DNA of 64,000 nucleotides from Acidobacteriota bacterium (GTDB lineage: Bacteria > Acidobacteriota > Blastocatellia > Pyrinomonadales > Pyrinomonadaceae), in NCBI GenBank assembly GCA_019239425.1, contig JAFAZX010000083.1, positions 148,792 to 212,791 of the forward strand. The letters run 5' to 3'. This document shows, piece by piece, positions 16,025 to 25,000 of the stretch. Under the pieces are notes generated by a model, which saw only the letters and a list, made by a program, of their open reading frames with translations, did no database searches and had not been told where the DNA came from. Within the stretch, counting starts at the first letter, position 1. Each line of letters begins with the position of its first letter. The translations under genes and the position numbers were made by a program.

Positions 16025-19000
16025 TCACTTCGCGGTCACCAGCAGCGCGGCGGGCTTCGTTCTGGCCCCGGCCTTCGGGTTGTAGTACTCGTAGACCCGC
16101 GCGGCCGGCGTCTGCGCCCGGACGGGAAACTTCGCACGCAGCCTGAAGGTGAACTCCGCCGCCTGCCTCGGGTTCAGCCCGTCGAGGTAGAGGATCACCT
16201 GCTTGGCCGTGATCGTATACTTCTCAAGCTTCCCGCCGTCGCGGCCGCGCGTCTGACTCAACAGCTCCGCGAAGTCCTCGCCCGACGCCTCGAAGCCCGG
16301 CGGAATCCCTAAATCGACCATGACCATCTTGGCCTTCGCCGCGGTGTTGTTCTGCACACTCACGCGCGCCGTCACCGTCTCGTCCTGCGCCAGCCGCGTG
16401 CGGTCGTAGGCGAGGTTGATCGAGAGCGGCTCGCGCCTCCCCTTCTCGCCCGCGCGCGCCCACGGCACGTAGTAACGCCCGACGATCTGGTACTGCATGC
16501 TCCCGCGCCCCTTGAAGGAGAGGGCGATCTTGTGCGCGCCCGTGTGCGTGAAAGGCTTGAGGTCGACGAGGTGCAGCAGGTCGTTGTTCTCCTTCGTGAG
16601 TTGCAGAGAGCCGGCGGGCTTTCCGTCGGCGGTGACCTCGAGCGTCCCTTCGGTGTCGGCGCTCGCCCCCTTCGTGAACGAGAGGAGGAACGCCTTCAGA
16701 GAGAGGATGGTCGCCTGCGTCGTCTGCCAGTTGCCGAGCGCGTCCTTCTTCTCCGTCAAATAGTCGAGCCCCTTCTTCGCCAGCGCGCTCCTCTGCCCCG
16801 ACTTCAGGAGCGCCTGCACGGCGAGCGCCGTCGTCTCAAGGTCGGCCGACTCCTCGCGCGCCGAGGTCGGCGTCTCGCCCTCCTGCTTCCAGAAGGCGGT
16901 CTTCGGCCCCTCGTTCGCCTTCGACGCGAGGGCGCTCACGGCCGCGTCCGTCCAGCCCCTGTCCGCGCCGCTGTCGGCGGCGAAGTTGGCGATGACGGCG
17001 AGGGTGTAATTGTCCTCCTTGCCGGTCGCGTGCGACGCGACGAACTGCTTCGCGCGCCCGACCGCCTCGCCTTTGTAACCGGTGGCGGCGAGCGACCAGC
17101 CGATGTAGGCGGTGATGCGCACCACGTCCGTGTTGTAGCGGTTGGTCGCGCCCTCGTTGATGAAGTTGGCGTCGGGCTTGAAGCTGCCGTCGGGCTGCTG
17201 CTGCGACGCGAGCCAGGCTTGCGTCCGCTCGATGAGCCGCGGGTCTACCTCGTGGACGCGCGCCATGTCCGAGAACTCCATCAGCCCGTAGGCGGTCAGA
17301 ATCTTGTTCGCCGGCGCGTCGCCGAACCAGGAGAAGCCGCCGCCCTGCACCTCGAAGGTGACGAGCCGCTGGTAGCCGAGCGAGACGTAGCCTTCGGCCT
17401 TCGCCTGAATCTCCGGCGTCAGCTTCTTGCTCGCCTTGAGGTAGTCGAGGACGAGCACGTCAGGGTAGGTCGAAGATGAAGTCTGCTCGAAGCAGCCGCC
17501 GGGCATCTGTAAGATCGAGTCCAGCCCTTCGACCATCTGCGAGAGCGCGCCGGGGTAGAACTTCACGAATATCTTCGAAGCGCCGGGGATGGACTCCTCC
17601 GGTATCGAGACCTCCTTCGTCGCGGAGCCTTCGAGCCGCTCGTTGACGACGACCGTGTGCTCCTCGCCGTTCGGCAGCACTGTCAGTCGGCGCGCGACGG
17701 CGTCGCCCGAAGAGTCACCCGATTGGGCGCCACGGCCTTCGAGCCGGCCCGTCACCTGGAGTTGCTGTTCGCCGAGCTGCGAAGCCTTGATGCGGAAGTA
17801 CGCGACCGCCACCTCGCCCGCGCCGACCTCGACCTGCCTGGAGGCCGTGTCGCCGTCCTGGAGCTGGAACCACTGGTCTTCCCTCAGCTCAAGCGAGACG
17901 CGCTGCGCCGAAGGGAGGTAGTTGTAGACGGCGACGGGCACCGACACCTCGTCGCCCTCCGTGACGGAGACGGGGAGGTCGAGGTCTACGAAGAAGTCCT
18001 GGAAGACGCGCAAGGGGGCCGTCGAAGACCCGAGCGCGCCGCTCGTGGTCGAGGCGAGCGAGGTCACGCGCCACGTCGTGATGGAGTCGGCGAGCGGGAT
18101 GTTGACGGAGGCGCGCCCTTCGCCGTCGGTGATGAGCGCGGGGTTCGTGTAGAGCGTCTCGGGGAAGTAGCTGCGCACGCGCGGGCCGGCGCCTCCGCCG
18201 CCGCCGTCCTGCTTCGCGTCCTTCGAGACGTCGAGCTTGTCGATCTCGTCGTCGGCGGGCGTACCCGCCGCCCGCTCGGTCTTCGCCAAGGGGGCCGCCA
18301 GCTCCACCGGTTGAACTACGTCGCGCCCGTTGATGGGAAGCTCCTTCCTCCGCATCGCCGCCCTGAACTCCACTCCACCGCCGGCGCCCCTCGCGATCTC
18401 GGCCGTATCGACGCCGCCGAAGGAGTAGCCGTAGAGGTTTAAGACGACGCCCGTCGGGCCGCGCGACGTGAGCGTGGCCTCGACCCGCCCGCGCGCGCCC
18501 GCGGCGAGCGCGAGCGTCTTGTAGGTGGTGGTGTGGTGCGCGTCGCTCTCGAACGTGACGCGGTAGCGGCCGGGCGGAAGGTCGTTCACGCTGAACCGCC
18601 CTTCCGCGTCCGTGTAGACCCACACGGCCTTACCGTCCGACACGCGCAGCGCCAGAACCTTGACGCCGCCCGCCGGCCTCCCGCGTTCGTCTTTGACCGA
18701 GCCCTCGATGCGGACGAGGCCGCCTGCTACCTGCCCTTCCTCCACCATGGCGCTCCCCTTGAAGGCGACGCCGCGGACTTTCTCAAGCGGACGCTGCCGC
18801 ACCGCGTAGAAGGGGACGCTGATGTCGTCGGCCGTCCCCGCGCGGCCGTCCGGCCCCGGAGAGTTAAGGGCGAAAGAGGCATAGTCGTTTCCGCCGAACG
18901 CGCCGGTGCCTTCGAGCCGGTTGCCCCAAGGGTCTGCGAGCGGGACGGCCCGGCCGGCGTCGGTCGAGACGAACGTCTGCAAGTCCCGGTTGAAGCCCTC

Positions 19001-21415
19001 CTTCGACGGCGGATGGTCTTCGTAATACTTCGTCAACGGCGCGACGAGCGCCTGCACGCGCTCGGCGACGCGCTGTGTGTAGAGCTGCTGGTACTGTCCG
19101 CGCTTCGCCTCGAAAGCCTCGCGGCCCGCGTCGGCGCGCACGTCGCCGCCCGCGACCGTCCCGGCGGCGGCGAACAGCACCTGGGCCGCGCGCTCGCGCC
19201 GCCCGGCTCGCGCCTGCGCCTCACCCTGAAAGTCGTCGAGCACCACCTGCTCGAACGAGAACTGGTGCACCTCGTAGCGCGGCGTCAGCAATTCCTTCTG
19301 AAGTTGCATGAAGACCTTCTCGAAACCGGGCTGCTTGTCCGAGAGGGCGAAGACCGCCTCGTCCACGATCTCGACGCCGAGGGCGGCGGAGACTGGATTG
19401 CCGCCCGCGTCCGTCGCGCGAAAGTCTATGCGCGCGTCTTCGCCCGGCCGGTAGCTCTCGCGCCCCGCTGACACTTCGACTTTGAGGTCGTCGGCCGGGT
19501 CGACGTAGACGAGCTTGCGGTCGGAGATGGGGTCGGCGTCTGAAGTGAACTGGTAGGCGCGCACCTCGACCGCCCCGAACAGCTCGGGCGTCAGGTCTAC
19601 GTCGAGACGGCCGCGCCCGCCTTCGATGTCGATGGCGCGCGTCAGGATCGTCTGCCCGTCCTTGACGACGTCTACGTAGACGGCCCCGCGCTGCCGCGTT
19701 GAGATGGTTTCGAGATGGAGCGTGTCGCCGACCCTGTAGACGGCCTTACCCGTGCGGAGCAGAAGGCTCTCGCTCTGCGCGCGCGCTTCGAGTTTCACGT
19801 TCGCCTCGGCCGCGCGCCCTTGAGCGTCCACGGCCTTGAGGTTGGCGGACAGCGCGCCGGCGGGGGCGAGGACGGGGATGACGGCGACGCCGCTCTCGTC
19901 AGTTTTGACGGGCGAGGTGAGAAGGCTCCCGCTCAACGTAGTCTCCGCGGGCGTCCCGTCCGGGTAAGTGGTCAGGACGTACACGCGGTTCTCGAGGGCG
20001 GGGAGCAACTGCCCGCTCTCGGGGACGGCCATGATCAGGATGGGCTTGCTGGAGACGAGTATGTCGCGCGACTTCGTCTCGGTGTGCTCGGCGGAGTCTT
20101 TGACCTCGACGCCGATAGAGACGGGCGCGCTCCCCTGCTCGGTGGAGCGTCCCGCGAGGAAGTCGGGCAGCTTCGAGGAGAAGTTGAAACGGCCCTCCGC
20201 GTCCGTCCTGCCCGTGACGCGGCCGACCTCCGCGGCCTCCACGTCGAAGGACTTGAGCACCACGGTCACCGCGGCGTTTGCGAGCGGCTTGCCGAAAAGG
20301 TAGTGCGCCGTCACCTTGCCCTCGACGGTCTCGCCCGGCGAGTAGTAGCTCTGCTGCTGCCGGCCCGCGTCCCTGCTCAGCTCGACGGCGACCTTGAACT
20401 TCGGCAGGACGTAGCGGTCGACGGTGACGGTCTTCTCCTGCGTGTAGACTCCTTCGCCCTCGCCGAGCAGCGCGCGCACGTGGTAGGGGCCGAAGTTGAC
20501 CTCGTCGGCCAGCTCGAAGTCGGCCGAGGCGATGCCGAAGCGGTCGGTGCGCCCGCGCCGTTTGAAGACCTTGTTGCCCTTCGCGTCTTCGACCTCGAGG
20601 GTGAAGGGCTGTTCGGCCGCGGCGGCGCGCGTCGGCCCGTCGAGCGCGAGCGCGCGCAGGTGCATGGTCTGGCCCGGCTGGTAGAGAGGCTTGTCCGTCG
20701 TCAAAAGAATCTTGTTGCGGCGCTCGACCTGAATCGGCTGCTCGGCCGTGACGTGGCCGAGCGGCGTCTCCGCCGTGACGCGCAAGGCCCGCGCGCCGTA
20801 GGCACCGGCGGGTAGCGTGAATTCGACCTGCGCCGTGCCGAGGGCCTGCGTCTTCCCTTCGAAGAGCGCCGTCGCGGCCTCGCCGTTGACGAGGTCGAGC
20901 CTGACGCGGCTGTCGCGGAGCGGCTCCCCCGTCTTCGAATCGACCGCGATCACGCGCACGGAGGCGCGCGACCCGGCGGCGTACGCGCGCTGCGCGAGGA
21001 CGCGCACGACCGGCAGGTGCAGAATCTCGGAGAGCGAGACGACCCGCGAGGTGGTGCCGGTTCCTATCCTCAGGCGATGCCATACGAGGTCTTCGAGCGC
21101 GACGCTCTTGTCCACGGCGAAGGAGACTTCCCACGGCTCCCGCTCGCGCGCGGGCGATACGACCCGCTTGACCTCCGCGACGGGCTTGTCGTCGGGGGCG
21201 ATGATTTCGGCTTGGAGGGTTCGTGAGTGTGCGACCGCCTCGTCGTAAGGGATGCTCACACGCAGCGTGCCGTCGAGGTACGTGGCGCCTAATTGGTCGC
21301 CGGAGGCTAAGACTCTATCCCCGGGCGCGGCCGTGTAGACGAGCGCGGCGAGGGCGGCGGCGAGAAAGGGCAAAGCGGCGCGCAGGGGCCGGACAGTGTG
21401 GCGTCTGGGTCTCAT
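16025..21415 (-). CDS. Alpha-2-macroglobulin family protein with thioester motif
   Basis: The product has 1796 residues. ATG 21415 has AGGAGG 8 nt upstream, and the first 40 residues form a signal peptide. Macroglobulin domains start early (KILLTTDKPLYQPGQTMHLR). A bait or thioester region follows: PGGCFEQTSSSTYPDVLVLD near residue 1308 keeps the Cys-x-x-Gln needed for the internal thioester. An alpha-toroid (LASQQQPDGSFKPDANFINE) and receptor-like domain (NLAYDRTRLAQDETVTARVS) close the protein. Bacterial homologues trap proteases in the periplasm. Two unusual insertions are visible: about residues 850-885 with the pseudopilin-like DPWGNRL...GPDGRAGTADDI, and about 898-985 with a carboxypeptidase-regulatory domain followed by KELPINGRDV. 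No penicillin-binding partner gene lies next to it. Confidence 0.92.
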   Translation of the reverse strand: MRPRRHTVRPLRAALPFLAAALAALVYTAAPGDRVLASGDQLGATYLDGTLRVSIPYDEAVAHSRTLQAEIIAPDDKPVAEVKRVVSPAREREPWEVSFAVDKSVALEDLVWHRLRIGTGTTSRVVSLSEILHLPVVRVLAQRAYAAGSRASVRVIAVDSKTGEPLRDSRVRLDLVNGEAATALFEGKTQALGTAQVEFTLPAGAYGARALRVTAETPLGHVTAEQPIQVERRNKILLTTDKPLYQPGQTMHLRALALDGPTRAAAAEQPFTLEVEDAKGNKVFKRRGRTDRFGIASADFELADEVNFGPYHVRALLGEGEGVYTQEKTVTVDRYVLPKFKVAVELSRDAGRQQQSYYSPGETVEGKVTAHYLFGKPLANAAVTVVLKSFDVEAAEVGRVTGRTDAEGRFNFSSKLPDFLAGRSTEQGSAPVSIGVEVKDSAEHTETKSRDILVSSKPILIMAVPESGQLLPALENRVYVLTTYPDGTPAETTLSGSLLTSPVKTDESGVAVIPVLAPAGALSANLKAVDAQGRAAEANVKLEARAQSESLLLRTGKAVYRVGDTLHLETISTRQRGAVYVDVVKDGQTILTRAIDIEGGRGRLDVDLTPELFGAVEVRAYQFTSDADPISDRKLVYVDPADDLKVEVSAGRESYRPGEDARIDFRATDAGGNPVSAALGVEIVDEAVFALSDKQPGFEKVFMQLQKELLTPRYEVHQFSFEQVVLDDFQGEAQARAGRRERAAQVLFAAAGTVAGGDVRADAGREAFEAKRGQYQQLYTQRVAERVQALVAPLTKYYEDHPPSKEGFNRDLQTFVSTDAGRAVPLADPWGNRLEGTGAFGGNDYASFALNSPGPDGRAGTADDISVPFYAVRQRPLEKVRGVAFKGSAMVEEGQVAGGLVRIEGSVKDERGRPAGGVKVLALRVSDGKAVWVYTDAEGRFSVNDLPPGRYRVTFESDAHHTTTYKTLALAAGARGRVEATLTSRGPTGVVLNLYGYSFGGVDTAEIARGAGGGVEFRAAMRRKELPINGRDVVQPVELAAPLAKTERAAGTPADDEIDKLDVSKDAKQDGGGGGAGPRVRSYFPETLYTNPALITDGEGRASVNIPLADSITTWRVTSLASTTSGALGSSTAPLRVFQDFFVDLDLPVSVTEGDEVSVPVAVYNYLPSAQRVSLELREDQWFQLQDGDTASRQVEVGAGEVAVAYFRIKASQLGEQQLQVTGRLEGRGAQSGDSSGDAVARRLTVLPNGEEHTVVVNERLEGSATKEVSIPEESIPGASKIFVKFYPGALSQMVEGLDSILQMPGGCFEQTSSSTYPDVLVLDYLKASKKLTPEIQAKAEGYVSLGYQRLVTFEVQGGGFSWFGDAPANKILTAYGLMEFSDMARVHEVDPRLIERTQAWLASQQQPDGSFKPDANFINEGATNRYNTDVVRITAYIGWSLAATGYKGEAVGRAKQFVASHATGKEDNYTLAVIANFAADSGADRGWTDAAVSALASKANEGPKTAFWKQEGETPTSAREESADLETTALAVQALLKSGQRSALAKKGLDYLTEKKDALGNWQTTQATILSLKAFLLSFTKGASADTEGTLEVTADGKPAGSLQLTKENNDLLHLVDLKPFTHTGAHKIALSFKGRGSMQYQIVGRYYVPWARAGEKGRREPLSINLAYDRTRLAQDETVTARVSVQNNTAAKAKMVMVDLGIPPGFEASGEDFAELLSQTRGRDGGKLEKYTITAKQVILYLDGLNPRQAAEFTFRLRAKFPVRAQTPAARVYEYYNPKAGARTKPAALLVTAK

Positions 21416-22088
21416 CGGGAACACCTCCTAGTCGAACAGAGAATAGACGAGTCCGTCCTCCTCCGCGTGTGTGCCGGGGAGCGCCTTTCGTAATCGCCCG
21501 CGTGGTCGAGACGACTCGGGGCTCTGTTCTTCGGTTGAACGGCAAGTTCGGGGGAACTTGCGCGTAACTCTGCGCCCGATTGACAGCCCGGTGAGGGGCG
21601 ACGACGAGATGGACTCTATGGATTTTGCGTCGCCGCCGAAGCCGTAGGCGAGAAAGGATTCGAGCCAATAGGCTACATATCCAAATTCCGCCCTTCGCTA
21701 ATAGGACTAACCACTTTTCCCAATACTCTATTTCAGTTAGTCGATTTTCCGAGAAAATTACAAATTTCCAAAAAATTTTCTTGACAGCCCTTTTTAATGG
21801 TGTTACCAATATGGCCGTCAACGCGCTTCCGGGAAAGCCTCACGGGGAATATCTAACCCTCTCGGCTAGTAAAACCCAACGGCCAATAGACTCAAGCTGC
21901 AAGGTCAGACCTTCGCGGGCGCTGCCTTCGCCGCACAGACGGCGGGTCTGAACGCCCTACGTCTGTAAACCCTCGACAGAGGACTCATCCACCCCGGCAG
22001 AGAATCGATTGGGACTTCCAGGGAGTTCCGCTTAAGAAAACTATCTCGGCTCGTTTGCGGCCTACAGAATCGGCAGAAAGGTTTACCA
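21416..22088. other. 673-bp intergenic region with AT-rich promoter segment
   Basis: No credible gene is seen. The segment 21660-21815 is markedly richer in A+T than its surroundings. It is followed by a leader of about 270 nt before the pectate lyase gene, for which I recognised no riboswitch. The divergent macroglobulin promoter must also lie here. Confidence 0.5.
21781..21810 (+). promoter_or_regulatory. Candidate promoter for the pectate lyase gene
   Basis: TTGACA (21781-21786) is followed after 17 nt by TACCAA (21804-21809), at the end of an AT-rich stretch. The -10 match is weak. Confidence 0.35.
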
Positions 22089-25000
22089 ATGAATACAGCT
22101 CTCTCCACTTTGAATCCTCACGCGAAGGCGTGCAGGTCTCGGCGGCCCGGTCTCAGATTTCAGGGCGCGCTCCTCCTCTTCCTGCTCCTGACTGCGATCT
22201 CGACGGCGTCGGCGGCCATCACCTTCGACAACGCCACCGCCTCGAAGGCTAAACACAACACGAACGAGATTAGTTGGAAACACACCGTCGGCGGTGGCAC
22301 GAACGCGGCGGTGGTTGTGGCCGTCACTTTCAACGACCTTTTAATCAATAATAATCAGATCACGTCTGTGAAGCTGGGCGGCGTCGCGATGCGCCCGGTG
22401 CCGAACTCTCTGGCCCGTTCGACGGGCTTGCAGGTGCAGACGTTCACGCAGCTTTTCTATCTCAACGGCGCTGAGGTGCCCGCGGCCGGCACGTACGACG
22501 TGTCGGTCGCTTTCACCGGAAAGGTCACCGACGCGGCGGGCGGCGCGGTCTCCCTCTTCGGCGTCGAGCCGGGCGCGCCCGCGGCCGTCGCGACCAACGC
22601 CAACCTCATAGGTTTGGGTCAGATCAGCACGAGCATCAACGCGCCGGCCTATTCGTGGGTCGTGGACGTGGTCGGCTCCGGGAGCGGCGCAGACTTCACG
22701 GCCGGCGCGGGTCAGACCGGGCGTTTCGGGCGTGTGAAGAAAGAGATCGGCCTCGCCGGTTCGGCGCAGGCCGCCTCCTTCGGCGGGCCGACGACGCTTC
22801 TCTGGCAGCAGTTCGACACAGCGCCGCTCGCGACCTCGGCCGTGGCGTTCGCGGCGAAGCCGGTCTTTAAGCTCACGCGTGCGACGACGGGCGTGGGCAC
22901 GATTCAGACCAGCCCCGGCGGCGACATGTTCCACGAAGGCGAGCCGTTGACGCTCACGGCCGTGCCCGCCCCCGGCTGGGAGTTCGCGGGCTGGGGCGGC
23001 GACGCGGCGGGCGCGTCCAACCCCGCCTCGCTCACGATGGACGGCAACAAGTCCGTCACCGCCAACTTCATCCAGGTTCCCCCGAGCATCTCGGCGCAGC
23101 CCGCCTCGCAGACCGTCAACGCGGGCGCAGGCGTCAGCTTCAGCGTGGCGGCCGGCGGCACGGCGCCGCTCAGCTACCAGTGGTATAAGGACGGCACGGC
23201 CCTTCCGGGCGCGTACGCCGACACGCTCAGCCTTTCGAACGTGCAGGCGGGCGACGCGGGCGGCTACACCGTCACGGTGTCGAACGGCGCCGGCAGCCTG
23301 GCGAGCAATCCGGCCACGCTCACGGTCATCACGCCGCCCTCGATTATCACGCAGCCCGCTTCGCAGACCGTCAACGCCGGCCAGACGGCGACCTTCAACG
23401 TCGCCGCCAGCGGCACGTCGCCTTTCACGTACCAGTGGCAGAAGAACGGCAGCGACATCGCGGGCGCGAACGCGTCGAGCTTGTCGCTCTCGAACGTTCA
23501 GGACGTTGACGCGGGCACTTACACCGTCGTCGTTTCGAACGCGGCCGGCTCTGCCACCAGCGGCGGCGCGGTTCTCACCGTTATCACGCCGCCGACGATC
23601 ACGACGCAGCCCGCGGCGCAGTCGGCACCCGTAGGCTCTAACGTCAGCTTCACGGTCGCTGCGGGCGGCACGTCGCCCTTCAACTTCAAGTGGCGGAAGA
23701 ACGGCGGCGACATCGCCGGCCCCAACTCTGACACGCTCACGCTCTCGAACGTTCAAGACGCCGACGCGGCCGTCTACACGGTGGTCGTCTCGAACGCCGC
23801 CGGCTCGGCCGCGAGCAGCGGCGCCGCGCTGGCGGTCATCACGCCGCCCTCCATCAGCGTTCAGCCCGAGCCGCAGACGGTCAACGCCGGCGCGACCGCG
23901 AACTTCTTCGCCGCGGCGAACGGCACCGCGCCCCTGAGCTACCGGTGGCAGAAGAACGGCTCGGACATCCCCGGCGCCACGTCTCCGAGCCTCGCAGTCG
24001 CCAACGCGCAGGACGTCGACGCGGGCACGTACACTTTGGTCGTCTCGAACGCGGCCGGCTCGGCGACGAGCGAACCGGTCGCGCTCACGGTGACGCACAT
24101 CGTCCCGCCGACCATCACGACGCAGCCCGCTTCGCAGACGAAGAACGTCGGCGAGGGCGTCACGTTCACGGTCGTCGCGGGCGGCACCGCTCCCTTCGAT
24201 TATCAGTGGCAGAAGAACGGCGCGGACATCGCGGGCGCTACGGCCGCGAGCCTGACTCTCTCGAACCTCCAGCTCTCGAACGCGGGCGACTACAGCGTCG
24301 AGGTCAGCAACGACGCCGGCATCGCCACGAGCGACCCGGCCACTTTGACGGTCGTCGTGCCTTCGACCGTCCTGCTGCGCGAGCGGTTCGCCGACGGCAA
24401 CCGCGCGGGGCAGAATCTGCCCGACTCGGCGGCCTGGTGGACGTCCTCCGGCAGCAACAACTTCACCGCGACCACGGGTAAGGCGACGCAGGTGGTCACC
24501 TCAAGCCGCACGCTGCTCAACTACTTCACCAACTCGTCGGCGGCGCCCGTCACGGTCGGCGCGGGCCAGACGCTCACGTTCGACTTCCTCGTCCAGTGGA
24601 CGGCCTTCGACACGGCCACCGCGGGCGCGAACACCTTCTCCGTCGCGCTCCTGCGCTCGAACGCTCGCGTGAGCGCAGACTTCGGGAGCAACTCGAACGC
24701 GGCCTTCAACGACTACCGCGGCTACGCGGCCATGACCTACGCCGGCCCTTCCGCCGCGGCCACGCCCGTCAAGCTCTACGCGCGCACGGGCTTGAACAAC
24801 TCGCTGCTGAACAGCACGAGCCCCTACACGCAGTTCACCACCGGCGCGACGGGCACGCCCACCGCGGGGATGCTCGCCAACACCGACTACCGCGGCTCGC
24901 TGTCGATCAAGAACAACGGCACCGGCGTGCTCGTCAGCTACACCCTGAAAGACCCGTCGGGCGCCGTCGTGATGTCGTACTCCGCCACGAGCGCGCCTGC

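Noticed and set aside
21811..22088. Possible c-di-GMP riboswitch in the pectate lyase leader
   Set aside because: GGGAAAGCCTCACGG is superficially similar, but the conserved GACGCAAAGCC core and second hairpin are missing.
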